Shown one piece after another: positions 18,435 to 28,882 of a stretch of DNA of 64,000 nucleotides. Position numbers and translations under genes: made by a program. Each line of letters starts with the position of its first letter. The stretch's first letter is position 1. Under the pieces are notes generated by a model. It did no database searches. It was not told the origin of the DNA and saw only the letters and a list, made by a program, of their open reading frames with translations. Source of the stretch: Sphingobacteriia bacterium (lineage in GTDB: Bacteria; Pseudomonadota; Alphaproteobacteria; Rickettsiales; 33-17); the NCBI GenBank assembly GCA_017304685.1, contig JAFKLR010000003.1, positions 558,001-622,000 of the forward strand, given 5' to 3'.

Positions 18435-19609
18435 TCTCTTTTACCCATTGCATATTCCATAAAGAATTGTTTTAAAAATGTTACTTCATTTATTAAAGCA
18501 AGGCCAAATTTTCTAATTAAAGAAATTGGTGGGGATTTTATTCTAAAAAATTTATCTAAAATATCGGTTATCATTATCATATTGAAATCATCAAATTTAC
18601 GCTTTGATGAATATTCTTCTAACATACGTGATGAGCCAATATCAAGGCCAGTGTTATTGTTTTCTTTTATATGTTCAACTAATACATTAATATCACGAAT
18701 TGATAAATTTAAACCTTGCCCTGCTATTGGGTGAATTGAATGAGCTGCATCTCCAATTAAAACTGCTCGTTTAGTGAAAAGTCGGTTTGCATATACTAGT
18801 GATAATGGAAATACATGCCTTTCAGAAATAAGTTTTAAAGGTCCTAAATAATCACCAAATTTTTCACTTAAAAAACTCATAAATTTATTATCATCAAGCT
18901 TGCTTAAAGCAAAAGCAGTTTCTTTTTCTTCTGTCCAAACAATTCCTGAAATATTTTGGCATTGCATTGGAAGAATTGCAAAAGGGCCGCTTGGGTAAAA
19001 TTTTTCTTGAGCAATAGATTCATGAGGCTTCTCATGTTCAACTAAACATACATTTGAAGCTTGATGATAATCTTTGATTGTATAGTCAATATCAAGCCAG
19101 TCGCGAATTTTAGAGAATTTACCATCAGCAACTATCAATAAATCTGCAGTAATTTTAGTAGAATTATCTAATTCAATTTCTGCATTAAAATCGTTTGTTT
19201 GAACGTTTTTTACTAAAGCCTTTTTAAATTCTATTTTATTTTCAATAATTTTTTTGTGTAAAACATGCAGTAGAAAGTTATTCTCAATCATGTACCCAAG
19301 AGTTTTATACTCAACATCTTTATTATCAAAATGTAAATGAAGTTTGGAATCGTTATCGGTTATTCTAATCTGCTCAATTGGGCCTGCAAAAAGTTTTAAA
19401 TCATCCCAAATGTCAAATTCGCTTAATATAACTTGCGCTTCATGAGCAATTGCAGAAGTTCTTGGGTCACGCTTATCCGTCGCATTTACATGCAAATCTT
19501 TAGGGTCAATTAATACAATTTTTAAATTAGTTTTTTTTGCTAAGCCTAAAGCAATAATGCTTCCAGCAAGTCCTGCACCTACGATTGCGATATCAAATTT
19601 TTTTTGCAT
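18431..19609 (-). CDS. UbiH/Coq6-family FAD monooxygenase
   Basis: A 392-residue flavoprotein hydroxylase of ubiquinone biosynthesis. It has the dinucleotide motif GAGLAG (11-16), a central aspartate-glycine segment (LLIVADGKFSKIR), and the family signature LIGDAAHSIHPIAGQGLNLSIRD near residues 285-310. Which ring position it hydroxylates (UbiH, UbiF, UbiI or UbiL type) cannot be told by eye. Its start codon overlaps the folD stop by one base (TAATG), so translation is coupled. Last gene of the operon with the ferredoxin-NADP reductase and folD. Confidence 0.9.
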   Translation of the reverse strand: MQKKFDIAIVGAGLAGSIIALGLAKKTNLKIVLIDPKDLHVNATDKRDPRTSAIAHEAQVILSEFDIWDDLKLFAGPIEQIRITDNDSKLHLHFDNKDVEYKTLGYMIENNFLLHVLHKKIIENKIEFKKALVKNVQTNDFNAEIELDNSTKITADLLIVADGKFSKIRDWLDIDYTIKDYHQASNVCLVEHEKPHESIAQEKFYPSGPFAILPMQCQNISGIVWTEEKETAFALSKLDDNKFMSFLSEKFGDYLGPLKLISERHVFPLSLVYANRLFTKRAVLIGDAAHSIHPIAGQGLNLSIRDINVLVEHIKENNNTGLDIGSSRMLEEYSSKRKFDDFNMIMITDILDKFFRIKSPPISLIRKFGLALINEVTFLKQFFMEYAMGKRD

Positions 19610-20478
19610 TATAATTTATCAAAATCAATATTGTTTTGTTTACATGTAGCAAGAACGGTATTTTGCATTAACATTGCTATTGTCATTGGTCCAACACCTC
19701 CTGGTACTGGAGTGATATAAGAAACATTTCTCTTCGCTGATTCATAATCAACGTCACCGACTATTTTATCATTAACACGTGTAATTCCAACATCTATTAT
19801 TATAGCTTTTTTATTTAACCATTCGCTTTTAATAAATTTTGGTTTTCCAATTGCTGAAATAATAATGTCAGCTTCTTTAAGTTCTTTTTCTATATTTTCT
19901 GATTTAGAATGTAGAATTGTAACTGAAGCATTATGATTTAATAAAAGTAATGATAAAGGTTTTCCAACAATATTTGACCTACCTAATATAACAGTTTTTT
20001 TACCTGTTAAGTTATGACATACACTTTGAATTAATTTAATGCATCCTAAAGGAGTGCAGGGAATTAAGTTAGAAGTGTTATTATATAAGGCAAAGGTGTT
20101 TTCTTTTGTAAAACCATCAACATCTTTTAATGGGTTAATAAGGTTTATTATTTCCTGAGTATTAATTTGAGAAGGTAAGGGAAGCTGAATAAGTAAGCCG
20201 TTAATCGCAGGGTTATTATTTATTTCTTTGATTAAAGCTTCTACTTCTTTTTGTGTGGTAAATTCTGATAAATGATATTTAAAAGATTTAATGCCTAGCT
20301 CATTGCATTTTTTAACTTTATTATCTACATAAATTAAGCTTGCAGGATTGTTACCAATAATTATTACTGCAAGAGCAGGGTTTATTCCATAAGATTTCTT
20401 TAAAACCTCAATTTTACCTTGAGTTTCTTTATTAAAATTTTCTGCGAGTTTTCGCCCATCAATAATTTGTGCTTCCAT
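19609..20478 (-). CDS. folD: Bifunctional methylenetetrahydrofolate dehydrogenase/cyclohydrolase
   Basis: FolD interconverts 5,10-methylene-THF and 10-formyl-THF with NADP, feeding purine and formyl-Met synthesis. Visible are the catalytic region YVDNKVKKC, PLPSQIN with the substrate loop, VDGFT, the NADP loop GRSNIVGKP, and the closing TPVPGGVGPMT signature. I place the start at 20478 (Met-Glu-Ala-Gln, preceded by AGGAAAA), giving 289 residues. A longer frame to 20598 only adds residues overlapping the upstream gene. It lies 13 bp after the reductase gene. Confidence 0.94.
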   Translation of the reverse strand: MEAQIIDGRKLAENFNKETQGKIEVLKKSYGINPALAVIIIGNNPASLIYVDNKVKKCNELGIKSFKYHLSEFTTQKEVEALIKEINNNPAINGLLIQLPLPSQINTQEIINLINPLKDVDGFTKENTFALYNNTSNLIPCTPLGCIKLIQSVCHNLTGKKTVILGRSNIVGKPLSLLLLNHNASVTILHSKSENIEKELKEADIIISAIGKPKFIKSEWLNKKAIIIDVGITRVNDKIVGDVDYESAKRNVSYITPVPGGVGPMTIAMLMQNTVLATCKQNNIDFDKL

Positions 20479-20491
20479 TATTTTCCTATTT

Positions 20492-21496
20492 TTATGCAAG
20501 TACACCTTTTGAGGTTGAATATTCAAAATGTAGAGCCTGGTTAGGGAAAACGAATTTATATGCATCATGTGCTGCCATCGCACCTTCTGCAAAACCATTT
20601 AAAATTAGCTTTAATTTTCCTGGGTAAGTTGCAATATCTCCTATCGCATAAATCCCTGGAATTGAAGTTGCCATATTAACTGGATTTACTTCGATATGAT
20701 GTTTATGCAAGTTTAAATCCCATTCAGCAATTGGTCCTAATTCCATTGCAAGTCCAAAGAATGGTAAGAGGTAATCTGCTTCTAAAGCACGTTCATTGTT
20801 ATCTAGGTCTTTAACTATTACGGCTTCCAAAATACCATTTTGGCCTTTTAAAGCTTCTAATTGATATGGAATAACTAATTCAATTTTACCAGTTTCTGCA
20901 AGTTTTGTTAATTGATCGTGGCTTTCAGGTGCGCATCTGAATTTAGGTCTACGGTGAACTACATATATTTTTTTTGCAATGTCTGCTAAGTTTAATGCCC
21001 AATCAACAGCGGAATCGCCACCACCTGCGATTACTAAAGTTTTATCACGATAAGTTTCTTTTTTATTTACTAAGTAAAATACAGATTTTCCTTCATATTC
21101 TTCTAAATGCGCAAGAGGTGGGCGATTTGGCCCGAAAGCTCCACAACCACCTGCGATAATAATTGCTTTACAGTGAATAATATTATCTTTTGATGTTTTT
21201 ACAGTAAATCCGTTTTCATGTTTAATAAAGCCTGTAACTTGTTGATTAAGCAAATACTCAGGCTCAAAAGGAGCTGCTTGTTCTTCAAGCTTTTTAATTA
21301 AATCTTCTGCAAGAATTTTAGGATAAGCTGGAATATCGTATATAGGTTTTTCAGGATAAAGAGCTGTACATTGACCACCAGTAAATTCTAATGTGTCAAT
21401 TACAATAGATTTCATTTTTAGCATACCTGCTTCAAATATTGCGAAAAGCCCTGTAGGTCCTGCTCCAATAATAACTACGTCTGTACTGTATTCCAT
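20492..21496 (-). CDS. Ferredoxin/flavodoxin-NADP(+) reductase, thioredoxin-reductase-like
   Basis: A 334-residue two-dinucleotide-domain flavoprotein of the YumC-type ferredoxin-NADP reductase family. The FAD motif GAGPTG lies near residues 11-16. The family's [20 protein letters not shown] segment lies at about 40-59. The NADP motif [10 protein letters not shown] lies near 160, and the closing FAD motif [16 protein letters not shown] near 285. The redox-active CxxC of true thioredoxin reductase is missing, which supports FNR. It probably supplies electrons to ferredoxin for Fe-S or heme pathways. First gene of the fnr-folD-ubiH unit. Confidence 0.9.
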   Translation of the reverse strand: MEYSTDVVIIGAGPTGLFAIFEAGMLKMKSIVIDTLEFTGGQCTALYPEKPIYDIPAYPKILAEDLIKKLEEQAAPFEPEYLLNQQVTGFIKHENGFTVKTSKDNIIHCKAIIIAGGCGAFGPNRPPLAHLEEYEGKSVFYLVNKKETYRDKTLVIAGGGDSAVDWALNLADIAKKIYVVHRRPKFRCAPESHDQLTKLAETGKIELVIPYQLEALKGQNGILEAVIVKDLDNNERALEADYLLPFFGLAMELGPIAEWDLNLHKHHIEVNPVNMATSIPGIYAIGDIATYPGKLKLILNGFAEGAMAAHDAYKFVFPNQALHFEYSTSKGVLA

Positions 21497-21609
21497 TTAA
21501 TTAAATACCCAAATTAAATTAATCGCCTTAAATTTAGTACTATAATAAAGTTTTGACAATAAATTTAATAAAAACTTTTAGTTAATCTTATTTAAATAAA
21601 ATAAAAATC

Positions 21610-21638
21610 TTAACGATTATAAAATAAAGTGTTATAAT
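21610..21638 (+). promoter_or_regulatory. Sigma-70-type promoter for motB
   Basis: TTAACG (21610-21615), a 17-nt spacer, then a perfect TATAAT (21633-21638). Transcription would start about 16 nt before the motB ATG, leaving a very short leader with no clear ribosome site. Confidence 0.4.
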
Positions 21639-21661
21639 GTAATAAAATTATATGTAAAATT

Positions 21662-22555
21662 ATGGCTGGAAAAGAAAGTAAAAATAATATTATCATAAAG
21701 AAAATTAAGAAAGTATCAGGCGGTCACCATGGTGGAGCGTGGAAAGTAGCTTACGCTGACTTTGTAACTGCTATGATGGCTTTCTTCTTATTATTATGGC
21801 TTCTTAGTAGTGCGCCACAAGAAGTGTTAAAGGGAATAGCGGAATATTTCACCCCAACTATTGGCATTAAAGGACAAGAAGGCATAGGTTTTAATGGCGG
21901 AACAAGCCCTATTGATAAAACTGGAAATCAGGCAGGCAGTTGGGCTAATAATGCTATTCAATTTGGTGCTCCTACTCATGGTAATGTTCAAAGAAATCCT
22001 GAAGTTCCTATAGAAAAGGATCCTGATAGTGATAATTTTATAAGCTTTGAACAATCGCTAAAAAGCGCTATTCAAAAAGATGAAACTTTAAAAGAATTTT
22101 CTGATCAAATTTTAATAAGTATGACCCCAGATGGATTAGAAATAACTTTAATTGATAAGAAAAATAGACCAATATTTGCTCCTGGAACTGCAAACTTAAT
22201 GCCATATGCTAAGAATATTTTAGAAAAAGTTGGTGAAATGGTTAAGTTCATGCCTAACTTCTTAGCAATAACTGGCTATACAACAAGTGCAAGTATGCCA
22301 AGTAAATTTGATGCGTGGGCATTATCATCTGATAGAGCAAATAGTGCTAGAAGTTATTTAGAATCAACAAAAATTGATGCAGATCAAATGGGTAAAATTG
22401 TTGGTAAAGCTGATAGGGAACTTATTAATGCCAGTGACCCTAATGCTCCTGAAAATATTAGATTATCACTTACTTTACTTAAAAATTCTGTAAATCCTTA
22501 TAAAAACAGGAGTCTTTCTGCACCTGTAGAATTTTCTTCAGGAAATAAAAAATAA
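21662..22555 (+). CDS. motB: Flagellar motor stator protein MotB
   Basis: 297 residues. The N-terminus has the MotB signature GGHHGGAWKVAYADFVTAMMAFF, given here in full only to Asp33 (GGAWKVAYAD), the proton-carrying Asp of the stator. One membrane helix spans about 30-50. A plug/linker region with a Gly/Asn-rich part follows, then an OmpA-like peptidoglycan-binding domain (about 150-270) with the SSDRANSARSYL motif. MotB works only with MotA, which is not next to it. The key Asp and the OmpA domain look intact. Its presence implies a flagellar system elsewhere in the genome or a remnant of one. Confidence 0.9.
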   Translation: MAGKESKNNIIIKKIKKVSGGHHGGAWKVAYADFVTAMMAFFLLLWLLSSAPQEVLKGIAEYFTPTIGIKGQEGIGFNGGTSPIDKTGNQAGSWANNAIQFGAPTHGNVQRNPEVPIEKDPDSDNFISFEQSLKSAIQKDETLKEFSDQILISMTPDGLEITLIDKKNRPIFAPGTANLMPYAKNILEKVGEMVKFMPNFLAITGYTTSASMPSKFDAWALSSDRANSARSYLESTKIDADQMGKIVGKADRELINASDPNAPENIRLSLTLLKNSVNPYKNRSLSAPVEFSSGNKK

Positions 22556-22719
22556 TTTATATTTAAGTTTTTATATAATAAGAATTTTATAAGTAATAGT
22601 TTATCAATAAATTATTCTGAAAATTTATAATAAAATTAAGTTTTTTGTAAAATTGTATTGTGTAATAACAATTTTAAATTTTATACTGAATAATATTACC
22701 ACCTTAATAAAGTTATTTT

Positions 22720-24822
22720 ATGAAAAACATTAACTTTCACGTTTCACCTCTAACAAATCCAAATAAAATAGCAACTGAAAAAATTGAAATTGAAAATTGG
22801 GCTATTGAATTTAATGTATGGGCACTTGCAAATGAAGAAATTAAATTAACTCGGGAGCAAATAAACCCTTATTTAAGTGACTTAACTATAACCGATAAGA
22901 GTAAAATGACTTTACTTGAATGGTTAGTGTTTACTTATCAAATTGAATTAATAGAGAAATTGGTTTTAGAAAAGAAATATTTGTTAACTAAAAACCCTAT
23001 TGATAATTCAAATTTTCTTTTTGAACTTATTAAAACTTATTATGAACTTACTGAATCTAAAAAACTTATTTGCAAAAACATTATAAGTAAAATTTTAAAT
23101 GATATTAATGATTACATTAATACTCATCAGCATAAATTTGAAAATGAAACTGTAGAAAGTAATTTTTATTTTAAATTATTAGAACTTTCAAATCTATATT
23201 TTAAAAGTGGTGATTATTCTTTGATAGAATTTCTTTTGTCAAAAAAAGCGCCATTCCCGGTAAAATATAAAATTCAATATGTTCTTATCAATCCTCATAT
23301 AAAAATTTACAAATCTATTTCTCTAAAATGGGAAGATGAACTAAAAAAATATAATTTAAATACTCCAGAAGAAAAAGCAGGAAAGTTAAACGAGTTAGTA
23401 CTAAATTATAGAGCGAAAGAAATAAAAATTGATGAACCAAATTTTAAAAATATTATATTTTTCCTTAGTCAACATTTTTTATACGATTTAGCTTCTGTAA
23501 ATAATTTAATAAGAGAGGAAATTCAAAAAGTTGATTTATTAAATTTAAAAGCATTAGAATTATTTTTAAATTACATTGAGTATAATGAAAAAAATGAATT
23601 AGAAAATTATACATTGAAAGCTTTTAAGCCTACTCCAATTCTTGAATGGTTTTGGTTAATATATTTTGACTTAAATAATTATGAGAAATTTATGGAGTTA
23701 TACAGAGAAGGAGTGGTTAAAAAAAAATTAGATACAAATGCTAGCGAAAAGCTTTTAGCATTATATGATTTATATGATAAGTTTAAAACTATAAATGTAA
23801 GTAATATTAATGAAATTTTCCTTTTCTTAAATAATGGGGCGCCTTTAAATTTAACTGATTTTAAAAATAAATGCTCTTTATTACATAATTCAATTTCAAC
23901 TGCGATTCGTAGAAGATCATTACATGAATTGATTGAAAAATATCAACCTGATTTTAACAATCCATTATCTTTATTTAATTCTCCGCTCACGTTTTTATTA
24001 AGAAAAGGATATAATGATTTTGTATTATTAGCCTTGAAGAAAGGAGCAGATCCTTACGTTAATGATTTAATAGGATATAATTTTATTCATGAGTTAGCCT
24101 CACGCAATAATCATAATTTAATGCAAAAAGTACTTAAGCTTTTAAAAGAACAAAATAAACTGAGTGGTTTAAATGCTCAAAATTTTCAGGGTAATACACC
24201 ATTACATATTGCTGTAAAAGAGGGGAATTTAAATATGGTTATAGTATTACTCGCTTATTCTGCAGATTTATATATTTTAGATAATCATGTTAAAGGAAGA
24301 ACACCTTTACATTTGCTAGCTAATGACCAATATTTTAATGAAAAGATACTCAAAGAGTTTTTTAAATACAATGCAAATCCAAATTATCCGGATAAAGTTG
24401 GAAATACTCCTTTTCATAAACATTTAAAAAGCACTAGAATATCGATATCGAGTTTAATTTTATTTGTTAAAAATGGCGCTTTGTTTTCTCAAGTAAATTT
24501 TAATAAAAAAAATGCTGTTGATATTATAATTACTCGGATTTCTTCCATCAGAAAAGATATGAGCTTTAACCCTAAAGATTGTATCTATAAAGCTTTAATT
24601 TATGCGCTTTCACTGGGTTTAATGTCAAAAGAATTTACTACAAGCCAGTTAAAAGAATATTCGAGGAAAGTAGAAGAATTTGGTGAAGATTTTATAATAA
24701 ATTTACAAAGCGAAATTGACAAATTGCGTGAAATTAATAAGGTAAAATGCTTTCGAGTAAATTTAGAGGATTTATCAGAAATTAGATATATATCAAAAGA
24801 AGCTAAACAAAGGATTATGTAA
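22720..24822 (+). CDS. Large ankyrin-repeat protein
   Basis: 700 residues. The N-terminal two thirds are helix-rich and of no known family. From about 420, degenerate ankyrin repeats begin (LLALKKGADPYVND). Clear ones lie at about 487-585, with NTPLHIAVKEGN, RTPLHLLAND and NTPFHKHLK. The last 90 residues are helical and Lys/Glu-rich. No signal peptide. Its 3' end overlaps the convergent DUF2336 gene by 8 bp. Target and function are unknown; ankyrin proteins of intracellular bacteria often bind host proteins. Confidence 0.82.
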   Translation: MKNINFHVSPLTNPNKIATEKIEIENWAIEFNVWALANEEIKLTREQINPYLSDLTITDKSKMTLLEWLVFTYQIELIEKLVLEKKYLLTKNPIDNSNFLFELIKTYYELTESKKLICKNIISKILNDINDYINTHQHKFENETVESNFYFKLLELSNLYFKSGDYSLIEFLLSKKAPFPVKYKIQYVLINPHIKIYKSISLKWEDELKKYNLNTPEEKAGKLNELVLNYRAKEIKIDEPNFKNIIFFLSQHFLYDLASVNNLIREEIQKVDLLNLKALELFLNYIEYNEKNELENYTLKAFKPTPILEWFWLIYFDLNNYEKFMELYREGVVKKKLDTNASEKLLALYDLYDKFKTINVSNINEIFLFLNNGAPLNLTDFKNKCSLLHNSISTAIRRRSLHELIEKYQPDFNNPLSLFNSPLTFLLRKGYNDFVLLALKKGADPYVNDLIGYNFIHELASRNNHNLMQKVLKLLKEQNKLSGLNAQNFQGNTPLHIAVKEGNLNMVIVLLAYSADLYILDNHVKGRTPLHLLANDQYFNEKILKEFFKYNANPNYPDKVGNTPFHKHLKSTRISISSLILFVKNGALFSQVNFNKKNAVDIIITRISSIRKDMSFNPKDCIYKALIYALSLGLMSKEFTTSQLKEYSRKVEEFGEDFIINLQSEIDKLREINKVKCFRVNLEDLSEIRYISKEAKQRIM

Positions 24823-25918
24823 TTTGGCTTGATATCATAATTAAAAAGTGATTCATCATATTTATTTTTTTGTCATATTCGCCGTCAATAATTTTTTGGA
24901 TTAATTGTTGAGCAAAATCTTTTTGGGTAATATTTGGATGAGTCTCAACTATACCAGTTATTATTTTAAGTAAAATATTAACTGCTTCAAAGCTTCCTTT
25001 TGGCATATCGGCTTTTTTATAAAGAGCCGCAAAGCTTGTTGGACCTTCATTGATTACCATATTTTCAGCAAATTGATCAGGAATTTGCGCAAGTCTTCCC
25101 AAACCTAATGCAAAAAAGACTACATCCCCCTTGCATAATGCACGTAGTATTAACGATTGAGTTAATTTATTGTTTTTGTGAAGATGATCCACTAATTCTA
25201 AAGTTTTATCTCGATTGGCTAAAACCGATAATTTATTTGCAACTACTTCCTCTTGTGAAGCGTTAGTAACGTCATTTGCGATTTCTGTAGGTAATTTATA
25301 TTCTTTTATAAGGCGTTTCTTTAAATCCTCTGAAACAACCGAGACTACCCTTTCAATTATAACTGGTGAAAGACCGCCGCGTTCAATTAATGCTTTCATT
25401 ATTTCATTAGATTCATTTTGTTCTTTAAGTAATCTGGATATACTTTTTTCTGAAATTCTAGCTGTTTTATTATTAAGTAAAGAGGTAGTTACCTCTTCAA
25501 TATTTTTATCTATAATTTTTTCTGCAACACCTTCCGTTAACCCACTTCTTTTGGTGATAGCCATTAATCTATTTAGTTTTTGTGTACTTTCAATTATTTG
25601 GATTAATTCATAATCTTCAAGTACAGTTGAGAATTCTATAATTGGAGTTGCAACTTCATCTTCAATATCGGTAGCTAAGAGAAATGCAGTTTGTTTTCTT
25701 AATTCGGGATAGGTTTTTAGGTTTCTTGAAACAATTTTTCTAATTTCTTTATCAGCGTCTTTTACAATCATTTCAACGATTTCAAGAGCAATAACTTTTT
25801 CTTCTTCACTAAAAGCGCCACAATCGAGATAAAAAGTAATTTTTTCAGTAATTTGCTTTTTAACATCTGTTGTAGGATTTGATTTTAACTGCTCCAAATC
25901 GTTTTGTAATAAAGGCAT
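24815..25918 (-). CDS. DUF2336 family helical-repeat protein
   Basis: 367 residues of stacked helices, matching the alphaproteobacterial DUF2336 family (HEAT-like). The pattern is an N-terminal EEEKVIALEIVEMIVKDAD-type repeat, then IEFSTVLEDYELIQII and repeated helix pairs with Ser/Arg caps (RSGLTEGVAEKI). Family members are tied to regulation or cell-cycle control in Caulobacter relatives, but no biochemical role is firm. I chose the ATG at 25918 over an upstream TTG at 25945 because it gives the usual family start. Confidence 0.8.
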   Translation of the reverse strand: MPLLQNDLEQLKSNPTTDVKKQITEKITFYLDCGAFSEEEKVIALEIVEMIVKDADKEIRKIVSRNLKTYPELRKQTAFLLATDIEDEVATPIIEFSTVLEDYELIQIIESTQKLNRLMAITKRSGLTEGVAEKIIDKNIEEVTTSLLNNKTARISEKSISRLLKEQNESNEIMKALIERGGLSPVIIERVVSVVSEDLKKRLIKEYKLPTEIANDVTNASQEEVVANKLSVLANRDKTLELVDHLHKNNKLTQSLILRALCKGDVVFFALGLGRLAQIPDQFAENMVINEGPTSFAALYKKADMPKGSFEAVNILLKIITGIVETHPNITQKDFAQQLIQKIIDGEYDKKINMMNHFLIMISSQIT

Positions 25919-26073
25919 AGCTACCCAAAAATTTTTATTTTTCAAAAGCTTATATAGTTGACAAGTATTTATAAATCAATAAATTGAAAAAGTTACTATA
26001 TTAAATACTTATAGTTAAATATTAATCTTAAAATGTTAATAAATAGTTAAAAAATTAAATAAAGAGCGCTTTT

Positions 26074-26772
26074 ATGGTAAAAATTTATCCCGATGCAAGA
26101 TCTGCTCTCTCTGATGTTCTTAGAGACGGAATAACAATTATGGCAGGCGGTTTTGGACTTTGCGGCATTCCTGAGCATTTAATAAAAGAAATAAGGGATT
26201 CTGGCGTTAAGAACCTTACTGTAATTAGTAATAATTGTGGTGTAGATGATTTTGGACTTGGGATATTATTACAAACTCGTCAAATTAAAAAAATGATTTC
26301 TTCTTATGTAGGGGAAAACAAACTATTTGAAGCGCAATATTTAAGTGGTGAATTAGAAGTTGAATTAGTACCGCAAGGAACTCTAGCAGAAAGAATTAGA
26401 GCAGGTGGAGCTGGCATTCCTGCATTTTACACTAAAACAGGCGTTGGAACTATTGTTGCCGAAGGTAAGGATAAGCGCATTTTTAATGGTGAAGAATATA
26501 TTATGGAAAGAGCTTTAAAAGCTGATATTTCAATTATAAAAGCTTGGAAAGCTGATAAATCAGGTAATTTAATTTACAGAAAAACAGCCCGTAATTTTAA
26601 CCCTATTATGGCAACTGCAGGTACTATTACTATTGCTGAAGCGGAAGAAATTGTTGAAATGGGGCACCTAGACGCTGATAACATTCATACACCATCAATT
26701 TTTGTTCAAAGACTTTGTAAATTTAAAGATTATGAAAAAAGAATTGAAAGAAGAACTATTAGAACTGAATAA
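26074..26772 (+). CDS. scoA: Succinyl-CoA:3-ketoacid CoA-transferase subunit A
   Basis: The alpha chain of the enzyme that moves CoA between succinyl-CoA and acetoacetate, allowing use of ketone bodies or short ketoacids. It shows [13 protein letters not shown] (about 27-39), the CoA-binding glycine-rich start of family I CoA transferases, and [15 protein letters not shown] near 115. The length of 232 is normal. It lies 38 bp upstream of scoB, forming a two-subunit operon. Confidence 0.95.
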   Translation: MVKIYPDARSALSDVLRDGITIMAGGFGLCGIPEHLIKEIRDSGVKNLTVISNNCGVDDFGLGILLQTRQIKKMISSYVGENKLFEAQYLSGELEVELVPQGTLAERIRAGGAGIPAFYTKTGVGTIVAEGKDKRIFNGEEYIMERALKADISIIKAWKADKSGNLIYRKTARNFNPIMATAGTITIAEAEEIVEMGHLDADNIHTPSIFVQRLCKFKDYEKRIERRTIRTE

Positions 26773-26810
26773 ACTTAAAGATGTTTAAAAAGATAAAATA
26801 AGAGGAAAAA

Positions 26811-27476
26811 ATGGCTTGGACGCAAGAGCAAATGTGTAAAATAACAGCAGAGCTAGAAATTAATGATGGTTTTTATGTTAATTTAGGAATTGGTATGCCA
26901 ACTTTAGTTGCAAATTTTATTCCAAGCGGAATGTTTGTAGTTCTTCAAAGTGAAAATGGTATGCTAGGAATGGGGCCATTTCCTACCGAAAACGAAGTTG
27001 ATCCTGATCTTATTAATGCAGGTAAGCAAACTATTTCACAACTTCCTTATTCTAGTTATTTTGATAGTTCTTTCTCATTTGGCATGATTCGTGGAGGGCA
27101 TATTGATCTAAGCATTTTAGGTGCATTACAAGTTTCTGATCGCGGTGATTTAGCTAATTGGACAATTCCTGGCAAAATGGTGAAAGGAATGGGCGGGGCT
27201 ATGGATTTAGTTGCCGGTGTTAAACGCGTGGTTGTAATGATGGAACATGTTGCTAAAGATGGTACAGCAAAGCTTGTTAAAAATTGTTCGTTTCCTTTAA
27301 CAGGTAGGCATGTTGTCGACCGGGTAGTTACTGATATTGCTATTTTTGATATTTATAAAAAAGATCAGTTACGTGCTATGGAACTCGTGGGTATTTGTAA
27401 AGAAGTTACTGTTGATGAAGTTAAAGCAAAAACTGAAGCCGAATTTGTTGTGAGCGATAAGCTTAAGGTATTTTAA
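26811..27476 (+). CDS. scoB: Succinyl-CoA:3-ketoacid CoA-transferase subunit B
   Basis: The beta chain, carrying the catalytic glutamate in the SENG motif (Glu48 in LQSENGMLGMGP), which forms the acyl-CoA thioester intermediate. Also visible are NLGIGMPTLV (about 24-33) and the later IPGKMVKGMGGAMDLV block. The length of 221 fits. An AAGAGGAAAAA ribosome site precedes the ATG. An ankyrin gene follows 29 bp downstream on the same strand and could be read through. Confidence 0.95.
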   Translation: MAWTQEQMCKITAELEINDGFYVNLGIGMPTLVANFIPSGMFVVLQSENGMLGMGPFPTENEVDPDLINAGKQTISQLPYSSYFDSSFSFGMIRGGHIDLSILGALQVSDRGDLANWTIPGKMVKGMGGAMDLVAGVKRVVVMMEHVAKDGTAKLVKNCSFPLTGRHVVDRVVTDIAIFDIYKKDQLRAMELVGICKEVTVDEVKAKTEAEFVVSDKLKVF

Positions 27477-27505
27477 ATAGTTTTACTTAGTTGGAGTTAA
27501 ATTCA

Positions 27506-28882
27506 ATGTTAAAACAAGAGCCAAAGTTAAGCGATAAATTAAAACATGCTGTTTTGACCACTACCACTAATCCATTAGAAAATTTTATAGAAAGTGATGA
27601 TATTAATCTAAAAGCAATTGATGAGAAAACGGGTAATACACTTTTACACTATGTAAAATCAAGTATTATTGCGAGTTATTTAATAATTATACATAAATTG
27701 GATGTTAATGTAGCAAATAATCAAGGGATTACTCCGTTAGAATTTTTTATTAAAGATGATAGTTTAAATTCACGTAGAAAAGAATCTATTATTAAAATAT
27801 TTTTACTCAATGGCGCTAACCCGAATGTAATTGAAGAAGGTAAGGAATCTTTACTTCATTATACGGTAAAACACGATCAAGGGTGTATTGTAAAATTACT
27901 TATTAAATCTAAAGCCAATGTAAATGTCGTTGATGAACATGGCAATACCCCTATTTATTACACTAGATGTACTTATATTTTTCATAAGCTAATTGAAGCC
28001 AATGCTTCAATAGATCATGTAAATAAAGATGGTCAAACCTTATTAGAGCACATGTTATCAGTAAAGCTAAATAATAAACAGGATGAATTAGCAAGACTTG
28101 AAAATATAAAATTATTGTTCAATAAAGGCGTTTCGGTAGAAAGAAAAGATAAACACACTAGAAGTGTAATTCATTTAGCTGTACTTCAAGATGACCCTGT
28201 ATTATTAGAAGAATTACTAAAATATTACGTTAAATGCGGATTTAATGTTGAAGAAAAAATAAATGAAATTGATGATGAAGGTAACACCGCTTTATTTTAT
28301 GTACTAGAAACGCATAACGCTAGAGAATTCTATCGCATTTTATTTAGACACGGTATTGATCCAAATATAAAAAATAAAAATGGTAATGCGGTTATTCATA
28401 AAAGTTGGAAAGTTAATTTTCTTGAAGATTTTTTATTTTATGGATCATTAAGAGGTGATGAACTTAGAATAAATATCAATTTGACTAATAATTGTGGTCA
28501 TACACTTGCTCATCATATGATTTTTAATAAATGTCATGATCTACCACATATTATTCATTATTTTTTAAAATATGAGGGTGATTTAAATATTTTAGACAAA
28601 AACCGCCAAACATGCCTAGACTTAACTTGTTCTAATCATGATCCTGAATTAAAAAGATACATTGTTCGTAAGGGTGGAAAAAAAGCCGGAAATATTGAAC
28701 CAGAAAAAAATAATAATATACTTATAAGTAATTTGAAAAGTTATAGATCAGAGCATGAGCCTGAAAAAAAACATGCTTTTGAAAACGCGATTTTAGATAT
28801 GAACAATAGAACTTTATATCAAAGAAGCTTGGAAAACCTTGGTAATTCAATGAAACAATTTAATGTCATAAATAAGAAATAA
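27506..28882 (+). CDS. Ankyrin-repeat protein
   Basis: 458 residues made largely of ankyrin repeats from about 30 to 395, e.g. GNTLLHYVKSS, ESLLHYTVKHDQ, GNTPIYYTRC, GNTALFYVLETH and GHTLAHHMIFNK. The spacing is often stretched and the consensus eroded. The tail (about 400-458) is charged and helical. I place the start at 27506, because TTGGAG (27491-27496) sits at ribosome-site distance; a frame from the TTG itself is less likely. It follows scoB by 29 bp. No signal peptide; target unknown. Confidence 0.82.
   Translation: MLKQEPKLSDKLKHAVLTTTTNPLENFIESDDINLKAIDEKTGNTLLHYVKSSIIASYLIIIHKLDVNVANNQGITPLEFFIKDDSLNSRRKESIIKIFLLNGANPNVIEEGKESLLHYTVKHDQGCIVKLLIKSKANVNVVDEHGNTPIYYTRCTYIFHKLIEANASIDHVNKDGQTLLEHMLSVKLNNKQDELARLENIKLLFNKGVSVERKDKHTRSVIHLAVLQDDPVLLEELLKYYVKCGFNVEEKINEIDDEGNTALFYVLETHNAREFYRILFRHGIDPNIKNKNGNAVIHKSWKVNFLEDFLFYGSLRGDELRININLTNNCGHTLAHHMIFNKCHDLPHIIHYFLKYEGDLNILDKNRQTCLDLTCSNHDPELKRYIVRKGGKKAGNIEPEKNNNILISNLKSYRSEHEPEKKHAFENAILDMNNRTLYQRSLENLGNSMKQFNVINKK

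Noticed and set aside
20479-20598. N-terminal extension of folD
   Set aside because: Overlaps the upstream reductase gene, lacks FolD similarity, and the ATG at 20478 has its own ribosome site.
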